Source: Lautropia sp.
Lineage (GTDB): Bacteria > Pseudomonadota > Gammaproteobacteria > Burkholderiales > Burkholderiaceae_E
Assembly (NCBI GenBank): GCA_030532425.1
Contig: JAUNLD010000028.1
Location: 1 to 36,609 of the forward strand
Length of the DNA stretch: 36,609 nt
Direction of reading: 5' to 3'
Of this stretch, positions 8,369 through 16,491 are shown piece by piece (positions within the stretch are counted from its first letter, which is position 1; each line of letters opens with the position of its first letter). The notes below the pieces were generated by a model. The model ran no database searches, had not been told where the DNA came from, and was given only the letters and a program-made list of their open reading frames with translations. The translations under genes were made by a program, and so were the position numbers.

Positions 8369-8530
8369 CATCATCCTCGCAGGCAGGGGGGATGCGATTC
8401 TACGACACACACCTGCCAGCCAGGCTTGATGATTTCCCGATGGGCCCTCCCCCTTCCCTGGCCGCTCTGGCCGCATTCCCCCCAGCGTTCGATGGATCTG
8501 TCCGGGCAGTGCCGGCGGCCCGGCGGGGCC

Positions 8531-9451
8531 TCAGCAACCCGGCTTGCCGGTACGGTGATTGACGGCACCGTGGGAGATCAGCAGCTGCTGCATCTCGGGA
8601 TGGTTGCGGTCGCAGGCATAGGACAGTGGCCCCTGGTCGTAGGCCCCCAGGCTGCGGTCGGTGGTGGTGGCCACCAGGTTGACGTTGGCCCCCTGGCCGA
8701 TCAGGTAGCGGGCCACATCCAGCCGGTTGTTGCTGGCCGCCACCATCAGCAGCGTCTCGCCATCGGCCTCGACGGTCTGATCGTTCAGGTCGGTGGTGGC
8801 ACGCAACAGGTCGTGCACCTTGGCCACGATGCGGGCATTCTTGCCCAGCGCGGCCGATTTCAGCACGTTGTAGACATCCCCCCGGTCGGTGGCGTTCAGA
8901 TCGGCGCCCTGCGCGATCAGGAAATCGACCATGTCCTCATAGCCGATGAAGGCAGCCCAGCCCAGCGCGGTCTGCCCCAGCTCAGCTTCGTCGCGGGCCT
9001 CCAGATTCTGGCCCTCACTCACCATCTGGCGCACCGTGGCCATGTCACCGCGCTTGACGGCATCGAACCAGCGGGCATCCGGCCCCTGGGACGGCTGCGT
9101 GTAGAAGACGCGCTTGCTCAGCTTGCCCGGGTTGGCAATGTCTTCCATCTCGCGTCTGCCGAAGCGAAAGCCGGGCACGACATCCGTCGAATCCTGCCCA
9201 GCCGAGGCGCTGCCCTCTGCCGAAGACTGCACCATGCCTTCCAGCACCCGATGGGGGGCGTTGTCGGCCGTGTCGGTCGCCGAGGGGGTACCGGACGGAG
9301 CGGCCGCATCAGCCGGCAGGCTGGTGGCCGGCGAGGCCGACACCGCAGCCCTGGTGTTGCCGGCATCGTGGCCACCTCCACACGCCTGCAACAGCACGGC
9401 AGAGATCACGAGGGCAGAAAGACGAAGAGGCGACGAAACAAGGGTGGACAT
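8531..9451 (-). CDS. Ankyrin-repeat lipoprotein, copy 1
   Basis: The 306-residue product starts with a lipoprotein signal ending LLQAC (Cys24), so it should be lipidated, and the Gly after the cysteine suggests outer-membrane sorting. A low-complexity Ala/Ser/Thr linker of about 60-70 residues follows. Then come about five ankyrin-like units, for example WFDAVKRGDMATVRQMV, GQTALGWAAFIGYEDMVDFL, GETLLMVAASNNRLDVARYL and GPLSYACDRNHPEMQQLL. Ankyrin repeats bind other proteins, and a periplasmic partner is likely but unknown. The next gene upstream is a paralogue with nearly the same repeat region and the same odd terminus (GKPGC here, GRPGC there), so the pair arose by tandem duplication. The linker is much longer in this copy. 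Confidence 0.85.
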   Translation of the reverse strand: MSTLVSSPLRLSALVISAVLLQACGGGHDAGNTRAAVSASPATSLPADAAAPSGTPSATDTADNAPHRVLEGMVQSSAEGSASAGQDSTDVVPGFRFGRREMEDIANPGKLSKRVFYTQPSQGPDARWFDAVKRGDMATVRQMVSEGQNLEARDEAELGQTALGWAAFIGYEDMVDFLIAQGADLNATDRGDVYNVLKSAALGKNARIVAKVHDLLRATTDLNDQTVEADGETLLMVAASNNRLDVARYLIGQGANVNLVATTTDRSLGAYDQGPLSYACDRNHPEMQQLLISHGAVNHRTGKPGC

Positions 9452-9575
9452 GAGTGCGGGCCCGCAAGACGTTGAATGCCCGCATTCTAGGCATCAGATG
9501 GCGTCAACCGTTCGTCGGCTGACGATATGCGGTTTCCCGTCGCAGGCCGTCCACACCCCACGCCCGGCAGGGCGA

Positions 9576-10358
9576 TCAGCAGCCCGGCCTGCCGGTGCGG
9601 TGGTTGATGGCGCCGTGCGAAATCAGCAGCTTCTGCATCTCGGGATGATGACGGGTGCAGGCATACGACAGCGCACTCTGGTTGTACGACGGCGCCGAGG
9701 TATCGGTCTGCGTCGTCACCAGATTGAGGTCGGCTCCCTGCGAGATCAGGTACTTCACCGTCTCCAGCCGGTTGTTGCTGGCCGCCACCATCAGCAGCGT
9801 CTCGCCATCGCTTTCCAGCGACTGGTCGTTCAGGTCGGTACTGTCCCTGAGCAGGCCATGAACCTTCTTCACCACCTGCACGTTCTTGCCCAGCACGGCC
9901 GACTTCAGCACGTTGTAGACATCACCACGATCGGTGGCATTCAGGTCGGCGCCCTCTGCAATCAGGAAATCCACCATGTCTTCGTAACCGATGAAGGCGG
10001 CCCAGCCCAGCGCCGTCTGCCCCAGCGAGGCCTCGTCCCTGGCCTCGATGTTCTGGCCCTGGGCCACCATCTGCCTGACCGTGGCCAGATCACCACGCTT
10101 GACCGCATCGAACCAGGCGGCGTCCGGGCCGGTGGATGGCCTGTCGTAGAAGATGCGCCACGAGAGCTTGTTGGCGTTGGCAATGTCCTCCATCTCGGCG
10201 CGCGAATAACGGAACGGTGCTGGCGCAGCATGGCCGCTGGCCGCCACCACCGGCGCGGCTTCGGTGCGCTGCCCGCCGTGCTGGCTGGTGCAGGCCGACA
10301 GCGCCAGGCCTGCCATCAGGGCCAGCGCCAGAGCAGACGGGGTACGAATGTGCTTCAT
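9576..10358 (-). CDS. Ankyrin-repeat lipoprotein, copy 2
   Basis: The 260-residue paralogue of the adjacent ankyrin lipoprotein has a clean lipoprotein signal ending LALSAC (Cys23). ATG 10358 is chosen because that signal starts there and GGGA lies about ten bases upstream. The linker after the cysteine is only about 25 residues. The block from EMEDIAN onward aligns with copy 1 almost without gaps through five ankyrin-like units, and both proteins end in a cysteine (GRPGC). Both genes lie on the same strand with 124 bp between them, so they may share a transcript, although copy 1 has room for its own promoter. The partner and role are unknown. Confidence 0.86.
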   Translation of the reverse strand: MKHIRTPSALALALMAGLALSACTSQHGGQRTEAAPVVAASGHAAPAPFRYSRAEMEDIANANKLSWRIFYDRPSTGPDAAWFDAVKRGDLATVRQMVAQGQNIEARDEASLGQTALGWAAFIGYEDMVDFLIAEGADLNATDRGDVYNVLKSAVLGKNVQVVKKVHGLLRDSTDLNDQSLESDGETLLMVAASNNRLETVKYLISQGADLNLVTTQTDTSAPSYNQSALSYACTRHHPEMQKLLISHGAINHRTGRPGC

Positions 10359-10392
10359 GGGTAAATCCCGGATCAGTTTTTTGCCAGCGCCC

Positions 10393-10398
10393 ATTGTA
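10393..10398 (-). promoter_or_regulatory. Possible -10 element for the second ankyrin gene
   Basis: TACAAT on the minus strand, about 35 bases before ATG 10358, matches the sigma-70 -10 consensus at five of six positions. No convincing -35 is seen 17 bases upstream, so this is a weak call. Confidence 0.25.
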
Positions 10399-10474
10399 AC
10401 GAGGAGGGCAGCACCCCCACCCAAAGCGGTGGTTGGCGGGATAAGGCCGCCACGCGTGCCCTCCACATCCCGCA

Positions 10475-11161
10475 TCAGCGCGGCACGATCAGCCGGAAGG
10501 TGAGATTGACGCGTGGCGCCTGTACCCGGCTGCTTTTCATCAGCGCATGCTGCCAGTGCCGCTGGGTGCTGCCCCGCATCACCAGCAGCTGGCCATGCGC
10601 CAGCATCAGGCTGATCTTCTGCCCACCCTGGCGGTGGCGCAGCACAAACTTGCGGGAGGCGCCCAGGCTGAGCGAGGCGATCACCGGCGCAGCGCCCAGC
10701 TCGGGCTCGTCATCGGCATGCCAGCTCATGCCCTGCCGGCCGTCTTCATAACGGTTGAGCAGGCAGCTGTTGAAGCTCACCGGCACGGCCGGAGCCAGCC
10801 GGGCCTGCACCTGCGTGCGGATCTGCACCAGCAACGGCGACCATGGCAAGGGCTGGCGCGTGATGCCCGAATACCGGTAGTGCAGGCCCGCATCACCGTA
10901 CCAGGCCATCTGCCGGGCCGTGACGATCCGGCGGCCATACATCATCACCTCGTCATGCTGCCACGGCACCCCGGCCAGCAGCGCGTGCAACCAGGCATCG
11001 GCCTGCGCGGGGGCCACCACGGTGCCGTAATCCTCGACGATGCCATCGCATGGCAACAGGTTGGGGGGTGTTTTCGGGTTCACAAGCCAGCCCTTCCGGC
11101 CGAAACACAAGCCTCTGCCCGACACGATGTCGATATCGATGTCTACCAGGGGAATCAGCAT
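10475..11161 (-). CDS. AlkB-like 2-oxoglutarate/Fe(II)-dependent dioxygenase
   Basis: This protein of about 228 residues shows the AlkB-type double-stranded beta-helix signature: the iron-binding HxD in MSWHADDEPEL, GASRKFVLRHR after it, the distal histidine in HWQHALMKS, and the 2-oxoglutarate arginines in PRVNLTFR. Earlier blocks (WLHALLAGVPW, RQMAWYGDAGLHYRYSG) resemble the ALKBH2/3-like bacterial group, which repairs N-alkylated bases such as 1-methyladenine and 3-methylcytosine. ATG 11161 is used; an in-frame ATG at 11182 and a longer reading to 11350 also exist, but the added residues look unconserved. The short VDIDIDIV near the start is peculiar and could mean that the true start lies slightly further in. 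It is transcribed toward the ankyrin lipoproteins with no obvious link. Confidence 0.86.
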   Translation of the reverse strand: MLIPLVDIDIDIVSGRGLCFGRKGWLVNPKTPPNLLPCDGIVEDYGTVVAPAQADAWLHALLAGVPWQHDEVMMYGRRIVTARQMAWYGDAGLHYRYSGITRQPLPWSPLLVQIRTQVQARLAPAVPVSFNSCLLNRYEDGRQGMSWHADDEPELGAAPVIASLSLGASRKFVLRHRQGGQKISLMLAHGQLLVMRGSTQRHWQHALMKSSRVQAPRVNLTFRLIVPR

Positions 11162-11607
11162 ACACCAGCCCCCGTCCTCCATCGGCCCGGCGGCCCCTGC
11201 CCGGCTTCTTCCCCCTGTCTGCCGGGCAGCCCGGGTAACAGCCCCTGACGGCATCCCTGCCCCCCTGAGCATCACGCCCCTGGTCTGCAGCAAGCCAGGG
11301 TCCAGGGTGGCGCGCCGGAAGCTGCCAGCGCCACGCCTTCTGGTGCACACCGCGCCCCAAACGCCCCGGGCGGCAGGAGATGCCCCGGCTGTTGCAAAAA
11401 CCCATCAACCGGGTATCGCAACCGGGGGCGCAGGACACCGAACAGTGTGCTCCTGCCGGTGCCGTCATCCTGGCATTGCAACCGGGAAAGACATGGCTTG
11501 CCCCCAGAACCGCCGACACGGGGCGCAGCAGCGCCCTCCGGTGCACGCACAGGGCCAAAAGGGGCCGTACAATACGCGCCTGCTTAACTTCCGTACCACA
11601 TCCGATC
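11162..11607. other. Divergent intergenic region, alkB-like gene / alanine-rich lipoprotein
   Basis: No gene is called in these 446 bp. A TACAAT at 11568-11573, about 35 bases before the lipoprotein start, is a plausible -10 for that gene, without a clear -35. The nonamer GCAACCGGG occurs twice, near 11420 and 11480. Nothing else stands out. Confidence 0.45.
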
Positions 11608-11979
11608 ATGCGCACACTGGTTTTTGCCGCCCCGCTGCTCGCCCTGGCCCTGGTGGCCTGCAACAAGCAGGAATCTGCCTCTACCGAAGCCAGCAAGGCG
11701 ATGGACGCTGCCAAGGAGAGCGCAGCCCAGGCCGTCGACGCCGCCAAGGAAGCTGCCTCCAAGGCCGGCGATGCCGCCGGCAAGGCCATCGAAGCCGGCA
11801 AGGAAAAAGCGGCCGAAGGCTTTGACAAGGCCAGGGATGCAGCCGCCAACGCCAAGGATGCGGCTGGCCAGAAATATGATGCAGCCAAGGCGGCCGCCGG
11901 CGAGAAATATGACGAGGCCAAGGCCGCAGCCGAACGTGCGGTCGAAGCAGCCCGCAACGCCAGCAGCGACAAGAAGTGA
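11608..11979 (+). CDS. Small alanine-rich helical lipoprotein, copy A
   Basis: The 123-residue product has a lipoprotein signal ending LALVAC (Cys18), then Asn, which favours outer-membrane sorting. The mature part of about 105 residues is almost entirely Ala, Lys, Asp and Glu in short-period repeats of the type AAKEAASKAGDAAGKA and KYDAAKAAAGEKYDEAKA. This resembles LEA-like or YtxH-like amphipathic helices and predicts one long helix or coiled coil. A close paralogue with the same signal peptide lies about 10 kb away at 21657. A strong intrinsic terminator stands about 160 bases downstream. Function is unknown; a structural or stress-protective envelope role is inference from composition only. 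Confidence 0.82.
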   Translation: MRTLVFAAPLLALALVACNKQESASTEASKAMDAAKESAAQAVDAAKEAASKAGDAAGKAIEAGKEKAAEGFDKARDAAANAKDAAGQKYDAAKAAAGEKYDEAKAAAERAVEAARNASSDKK

Positions 11980-12140
11980 TCGTCCACGGCCTGACAGGCT
12001 GATGGGCCCCCCGCCTCATGAGCATGCGCTGCTCGGGGTGAATGGGGCTCGGGTGCCCGGCCTCATCCGGCGGCACACGCGCTGAACAGGCGTGCGTGAC
12101 GCCAGGCCCGGTCACGGCGGCCCGACATACGGGTCAGGGG

Positions 12141-12174
12141 GTCCGGAAAACTGCCAGGTTTTCCGGACCTTTTT
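12141..12174 (+). terminator. Strong rho-independent terminator
   Basis: GTCCGGAAAA and TTTTCCGGAC form a perfect 10-bp stem around an 8-base loop, followed directly by C and a run of five T. It lies about 160 bases after the alanine-rich lipoprotein gene and points the same way, and no other plus-strand gene lies between them. Confidence 0.9.
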
Positions 12175-12712
12175 CATTCCGGGATGCGCGCAACCGGCAC
12201 CTGCGACGCCCGCCCCCCAGTGCGGTGCACCCACCTATCGGCATGCGCCGTCCATTGCCACGCACGACGGCATCTGCCGCCTTCTGCCCCCCAATCCAGG
12301 GCGCACCCAGGCAGAGGTGCTTCAGCCCATCCCTTACAAACGACAAAAATCGGCAAAAATAAATCAAACAAGCCCGAAGCATGTATCTGCAGTCATTTTT
12401 CCGACAAAAAACGCTCCGGAAAATCCCCGACTCCCGGGCAGCGATCCTGGCGCAGACATGCACTTTCTGATGCTCACCGCAGAAAATCCAGCATCCACGC
12501 CGGTTACTGACAATGGTTTTTTTGCTGGCGTTTACCATGTCGACAAATCCAGCGGTTCCTGCATGCCGGCCAGCCTGGGTATACGCTGGGCGCGCCCTCG
12601 CGTGCGCTCACCCCATCCACGGGTGATATTCAGCGCATTTCCGCAGGCCTGATGCAACCGACCCGATGGCACGGACATGCGCCGTGCATGCATCATCCAC
12701 ACGGACACATTC
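12175..12712. other. AT-richer intergenic region upstream of panB
   Basis: This 538-bp gap precedes panB. Between about 12335 and 12540 base composition drops well below the surroundings, with A-runs (CAAAAATCGGCAAAAATAAA) and a run of seven T near 12515. The only sizeable frame, on the minus strand (12134-12538), is rich in Cys and Arg, runs into the terminator and lacks a start signal, so it is not called. The region should hold the panBC promoter, but I found no clean -35/-10 pair. It could also hold a small RNA, for which I have no direct evidence. Confidence 0.5.
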
Positions 12713-13612
12713 ATGAACATGCAAGAATCATTTCAGCCCCTGCCCTATGGCGACCTGGGTGCACCGGCCCCCCGACCGGTTCCCGAGGAGCCGGACGACC
12801 GCCCCATCACCCTGCCCCGCCTGCAGCAGATGCGCGAGGCCGGTGAACGCATCGCGATGCTGGCGGTCTATGACGCCACCTTTGCCGCCCTGGCCGCCCG
12901 CGCCGGCGCCGACTGTCTGCTGGTGGGCGATTCGCTGGGCATGGTCGTCCAGGGTCACGACAGCACGGTTCCCGTGACGATGGATGCGATGTGCTATCAC
13001 GTCGAGGCGGTCGCGCGCGGCGTTCAGGCCGTCGAGGGGCGCCGTCCGCTGGTGGTGGCCGACATGCCCTTTGGCAGCTACGGTGGCCGCCCCGAAGACG
13101 CCTTTGCCAATGCCTGCCGGCTGATGCAGGCCGGTGCACAGATGGTGAAGCTGGAAGGCGGTGGCTGGACGGCCCCGCTGGTGGAGATGCTGGCCGCCCG
13201 CGGTGTGCCGGTCTGTGCCCACCTCGGGCTGACGCCCCAGCACGTGCACGCCCTGGGTGGCTACCGCTTGCAGGGACGCAGCGAAACCGCCGCACGCCAG
13301 CTGAAGGAACAGGCGATCGAGCTGCAATATGCAGGTGCCAGCATGCTGGTGCTGGAGATGGTGCCGGCCTGGCTGGCACAACGCATCACGCGCCGTCTGC
13401 AACAGTGCAGCACCATCGGCATCGGAGCCGGTGCCTCCACCCACGGTCAGGTATTGGTGGCTTACGATCTGCTGGGGGCCGGCACACGCAAGCCTGCCCG
13501 GTTCGTGCGGGATTTTCTGAGCGAACATGCCTCGATCCCCGACGCCCTGCGCGGTTACGTGCAGGCCGTCAAGGCCGGCGATTTCCCCGAAGAAGAACGG
13601 CATGCCTGGTAA
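12713..13612 (+). CDS. panB: 3-methyl-2-oxobutanoate hydroxymethyltransferase
   Basis: PanB transfers a hydroxymethyl group from methylenetetrahydrofolate to 2-oxoisovalerate, giving ketopantoate, the first step of pantothenate and CoA synthesis in the cytosol. The (beta/alpha)8 signatures are clear: GDSLGMVVQGHDSTVPVTMD, DMPFGSYGG, KLEGGG, CAHLGLTPQHVHALGGYRLQ and GIGAG. The metal ligands are expected at the Asp of GDS and the Asp of DMPFG, and the catalytic Glu lies in the later LVLEMVP block. ATG 12713 (MNMQES) is used; ATG 12677 and 12719 are also in frame. Even so the N terminus is about 30 residues longer than the usual 264-residue enzyme and is Pro-rich. panC follows after 15 bases, so the two form an operon. 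Confidence 0.95.
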   Translation: MNMQESFQPLPYGDLGAPAPRPVPEEPDDRPITLPRLQQMREAGERIAMLAVYDATFAALAARAGADCLLVGDSLGMVVQGHDSTVPVTMDAMCYHVEAVARGVQAVEGRRPLVVADMPFGSYGGRPEDAFANACRLMQAGAQMVKLEGGGWTAPLVEMLAARGVPVCAHLGLTPQHVHALGGYRLQGRSETAARQLKEQAIELQYAGASMLVLEMVPAWLAQRITRRLQQCSTIGIGAGASTHGQVLVAYDLLGAGTRKPARFVRDFLSEHASIPDALRGYVQAVKAGDFPEEERHAW

Positions 13613-13627
13613 GTTTCCCACCCACAC

Positions 13628-14554
13628 ATGCAGATAGTTCGTATCCTTTCCGATTTGCGCACAACCCTTGCGCGCACCGCTCCGGTACTCGTGCCGACGA
13701 TGGGCAACCTGCACGCCGGCCATCTGGCCCTGATCGAGCAGGCACGCCGGCACGGTGACATGGTGGTGACGACGATCTTCGTCAACCGGCTGCAGTTTCT
13801 GCCGCACGAGGATTTCGACAGTTACCCCCGCACTTTCGATCAGGATTGTGCCGCGCTGGCAGCCGCCGGATGCGATGTGCTGTTCGCCCCACCCGAACAC
13901 GAGCTGTATCCACATCCCCAGACCTTTCGGGTGCAGCCCGACCCGCTGCTGGCCGACATCCTCGAAGGCGAGTTTCGGCCCGGTTTCTTTTCAGGCGTCA
14001 GCACCGTCGTGATGAAACTGTTTGGTTGCGTACAACCGGCAGCCGCCGTCTTTGGCCGCAAGGATTATCAGCAGCTGATGGTGATCCGCCAGCTGGTGCA
14101 GCAGTTTGCCCTTCCCATCGACATCATTGCCCACGACACCGTGCGCGAAGCCGATGGCCTGGCCATGAGCTCGCGCAACCGCTATCTGAGTGCCGACGAA
14201 CGTGCCGAAGCCGTGCAGCTGAACCGCACCTTGCACGGGATGGCCGCCCGGCTGAAGGCCGGCGACCCGATTGCCGATATCGAAGCTGCCGCCATGCAGC
14301 ACCTGCGCACCCGCGGCTGGCAGCCGGATTATCTGAGCATCCGCCGCCGCAGTGACCTGCAGGCGCCTGGCACGCCCGTTGGCACCGTGCCTGCACAGGC
14401 TTCACACATCCGCACCGCCGGCACGGCATCGCCTCCGGCAAGCCCTGACGTCGATGCCGCACCGTTCCCTTGCCCAGACCCGGAGCCGCTGGTGATCCTG
14501 GGGGCAGCCCGGCTGGGGCACACGCGGCTGCTCGACAACCTGGAAGTGCCCTAG
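13628..14554 (+). CDS. panC: Pantothenate synthetase (pantoate-beta-alanine ligase)
   Basis: PanC joins pantoate and beta-alanine with ATP through a pantoyl-adenylate, the last step of pantothenate synthesis. The nucleotidyltransferase signatures are present: [11 protein letters not shown] (HIGH-type), [25 protein letters not shown], and the MSSRNRYL loop in the KMSKS position. At 308 residues it is longer than the typical 280. The excess is an Ala/Pro/Thr-rich insertion at about residues 243-286, between RRRSDLQ and [14 protein letters not shown], where other PanC proteins have only a few residues. The insert sits in the C-terminal dimer/lid domain and leaves the catalytic motifs intact. No panD is seen nearby. 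Confidence 0.94.
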   Translation: MQIVRILSDLRTTLARTAPVLVPTMGNLHAGHLALIEQARRHGDMVVTTIFVNRLQFLPHEDFDSYPRTFDQDCAALAAAGCDVLFAPPEHELYPHPQTFRVQPDPLLADILEGEFRPGFFSGVSTVVMKLFGCVQPAAAVFGRKDYQQLMVIRQLVQQFALPIDIIAHDTVREADGLAMSSRNRYLSADERAEAVQLNRTLHGMAARLKAGDPIADIEAAAMQHLRTRGWQPDYLSIRRRSDLQAPGTPVGTVPAQASHIRTAGTASPPASPDVDAAPFPCPDPEPLVILGAARLGHTRLLDNLEVP

Positions 14555-14673
14555 CACTGTCCGGAAGCGTGGACGGCAGGATGCGCGACAGCCGGAATCC
14601 ATCGCACCGGGCGCCATGTGCACCCGAGCCGCAGCCCGCGCATCGTCTGCCATTCCGGCCCCTGGAGGCGTTT

Positions 14674-16068
14674 TCAGGCGCCGGCCAGATAGCGGGCAAA
14701 TTCGTCATCGGGCACCATGCTGCCCCCGGTGGCCCAGACCAGATGGGTGGCACGGGCAGCACGGGCCGGCGATATTCCCTGCTGTTCAAGATAATCGCGT
14801 GATTGCAGCACGCGCAGGAAACCGGGAATGCCGGCCACGGCCGAGGGCTCCAGCCGCAGGCCTTCCTGCTGGTACACCTGACGCAGGAGCGCAAACAGCG
14901 TGTCGTCGCCAACCGTGTAATAACCATCGATCAGGCGCTGCATGGCGCGCCCGACAAATCCCGACGGCCGCCCCACCGCCAGGCCATCAGCTGCGGTGCG
15001 GTTATCAAGGCCCAGCTCCTGTACACAGATCCCATCGTGCAGGCCGGTATAAACGCCCAGCATCATGCAGGGTGAATGCGTGGGTTCGGCAAAGATGCAG
15101 TGCACCGCATCGCCAAACTGCAGTTTCAGCCCAAAGGCGACGCCACCGGGCCCCCCGCCCACGCCACAGGGCAGATAAACGAACAGCGGGTGATCGACGT
15201 CCACCCGGATGCCCGCCTGCTGCAACTGGCGCGCCAGCCGCTCGGCTGCCACGGCGTACCCCAGAAACAGGTGAGGTGAATTCTCGTCATCGACGAAATA
15301 GCAGTTGGGATCGGCCAGCGCCTCGCGCCGGCCTTCGGCGACGGCCCGGCCATAGTCACTGGCATGCTCGATGACCTCGACCCCCTGCGCCCGCAGCCGT
15401 TCCTTTTTCCAGGCGCGGGCATCGGCCGACAGGTGAACTCGGGCCTTGAACCCCAGCGTGGCACTCATCAGGCCGATGGAGAGCCCCAGGTTGCCGGTGG
15501 AGCCCACGGCGATGCGATACTGGCCAAAAAACTCGCGCACCTCGGCGCTGTCGAGCCGGGCATAGTCATCATCGATCTCCAGCACGCCGGCCTGCAGCGC
15601 CAGCTGTTCGGCATGGCGCAATACCTCGTGGATGCCCCCACGCGCCTTGATCGATCCCGAAACCGGCAACTCGCTGTCGGCCTTCAGCCAGAGCTGCCCG
15701 CTGACGGAAGCATCGATGACCGGCATGCTGACCTGCAACTGCGGCAGGCGTACCAGCCGTGATTCGATGATGCCCCCCACCGCCGCCGTCTCGGGAAAGC
15801 AGCGGGCGATATAGGGGCCAAAGCGCTGCAGGCGCTGGCTGGCATCCGCCACGTCGGAGGCATCCAGACCGACATCGCCCAGCGCCTCGGCTGCAGGCGC
15901 CAGCGCCGGGTTGAACCAGGCGCATTCGTGCCGGGCGATCAGCTCCCGCAACAGCGGGTGCGTCTGCAACCACTGTGCCACGCACCTGCCCCCCACGACG
16001 GTGTCAGGCGTCACCACGTCACCCACCTGCAGCCCGCCATCGGCCTGTCCACCGCCCTGCCCCTGCAT
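14674..16068 (-). CDS. dsdA: D-serine dehydratase (D-serine ammonia-lyase)
   Basis: DsdA is a PLP enzyme that converts D-serine to pyruvate and ammonia, which both detoxifies D-serine and uses it as a carbon and nitrogen source. The 464-residue protein has the family's PLP lysine in SGSIKARGG (Lys141), the phosphate-cradling [11 protein letters not shown], a second glycine-rich loop [12 protein letters not shown], and the tail [16 protein letters not shown] 16068 is preceded by GGGAGAG. No dsdC-type LysR regulator or dsdX permease adjoins it, unlike enterobacterial clusters, so control is unclear. The upstream neighbour on the same strand is the alternative L36 gene, with 166 bp between them. 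The glycine-controlled DadA-type gene elsewhere in this window is another amino-acid catabolic enzyme. Confidence 0.94.
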   Translation of the reverse strand: MQGQGGGQADGGLQVGDVVTPDTVVGGRCVAQWLQTHPLLRELIARHECAWFNPALAPAAEALGDVGLDASDVADASQRLQRFGPYIARCFPETAAVGGIIESRLVRLPQLQVSMPVIDASVSGQLWLKADSELPVSGSIKARGGIHEVLRHAEQLALQAGVLEIDDDYARLDSAEVREFFGQYRIAVGSTGNLGLSIGLMSATLGFKARVHLSADARAWKKERLRAQGVEVIEHASDYGRAVAEGRREALADPNCYFVDDENSPHLFLGYAVAAERLARQLQQAGIRVDVDHPLFVYLPCGVGGGPGGVAFGLKLQFGDAVHCIFAEPTHSPCMMLGVYTGLHDGICVQELGLDNRTAADGLAVGRPSGFVGRAMQRLIDGYYTVGDDTLFALLRQVYQQEGLRLEPSAVAGIPGFLRVLQSRDYLEQQGISPARAARATHLVWATGGSMVPDDEFARYLAGA

Positions 16069-16234
16069 GTCCTGCTCTCCCTGCCCAACGGCCTGTGCGC
16101 AATGTCATCAGGGTATCAGAGGGGCGCGGGCATCGGGCAAGAGGCCCGGCATCGCGGTGCGATCCGGAGATGCCGGCGCCGCAGGGCGATTCAGCACATA
16201 TCCCGCCTTGGCCCTGCCTTGCCCCTCTGACGTG

Positions 16235-16387
16235 TCAGGCGTGCTTGTTCCTGTTTTTGGCACCGCCCTGCCGGGCCTTGAAGCGCGGATTGGATTTGCA
16301 AATGACATAGATGCGCCCGCGCCGGCGCACGATCTGGCAATCGCGGCTGCGTTTCTTGGCTTCTTTCAGCGAGGACAGAACTTGCAT
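16235..16387 (-). CDS. rpmJ: 50S ribosomal protein L36, zinc-independent (YkgO-type) paralogue
   Basis: The 50-residue product reads [18 protein letters not shown] and continues with [20 protein letters not shown], a close match to the YkgO type of L36. It lacks the CXXC zinc ribbon of the standard L36 (the C-minus form). Bacteria use such paralogues to replace the zinc-binding protein when zinc is scarce, releasing zinc from ribosomes. Known family members are usually repressed by Zur. GGGAG five bases before ATG 16387 fixes the start. An AT-rich imperfect palindrome lies about 75 bases upstream, and such AT-rich sequence is unusual in this window. The companion rpmE2 gene is not adjacent. 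Confidence 0.93.
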   Translation of the reverse strand: MQVLSSLKEAKKRSRDCQIVRRRGRIYVICKSNPRFKARQGGAKNRNKHA

Positions 16388-16461
16388 GACGGCTCCCGTT
16401 CGGGCCAGGCGGCCCATCACGTGGCGCTGCACCAGGTCAGCGCCGGTTTCAAAGCCATTAA

Positions 16462-16483
16462 TGATATTGCATTCTTATTATCA
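16462..16483 (-). promoter_or_regulatory. Candidate Zur/Fur-type operator overlapping the rpmJ promoter
   Basis: A 22-bp AT-rich imperfect palindrome with arms TGATAT and TTATCA (plus strand) sits in an otherwise GC-rich segment. On the minus strand TTGTTC (16489-16484) and TATCAT (16465-16460) are spaced by 18 bases and could be the -35 and -10 of rpmJ, so a repressor bound here would block polymerase. Zinc-free L36 genes are commonly Zur targets. The symmetry resembles Fur-family boxes, but the match to a Zur consensus is only partial, so the regulator is inferred from context. Confidence 0.5.
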
Positions 16484-16491
16484 AGAACAAG

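Noticed and set aside
11620-11987. Alanine/serine-rich protein on the minus strand opposite lipoprotein A
   Set aside because: The repetitive GC-rich codons of the lipoprotein read as an Ala/Ser/Leu-rich shadow; the sense strand has a proper lipoprotein signal.
12134-12538. 134-codon minus-strand frame in the gap before panB
   Set aside because: It runs through the intrinsic terminator, has no ribosome-binding site, and its Cys/Arg-rich composition looks random.
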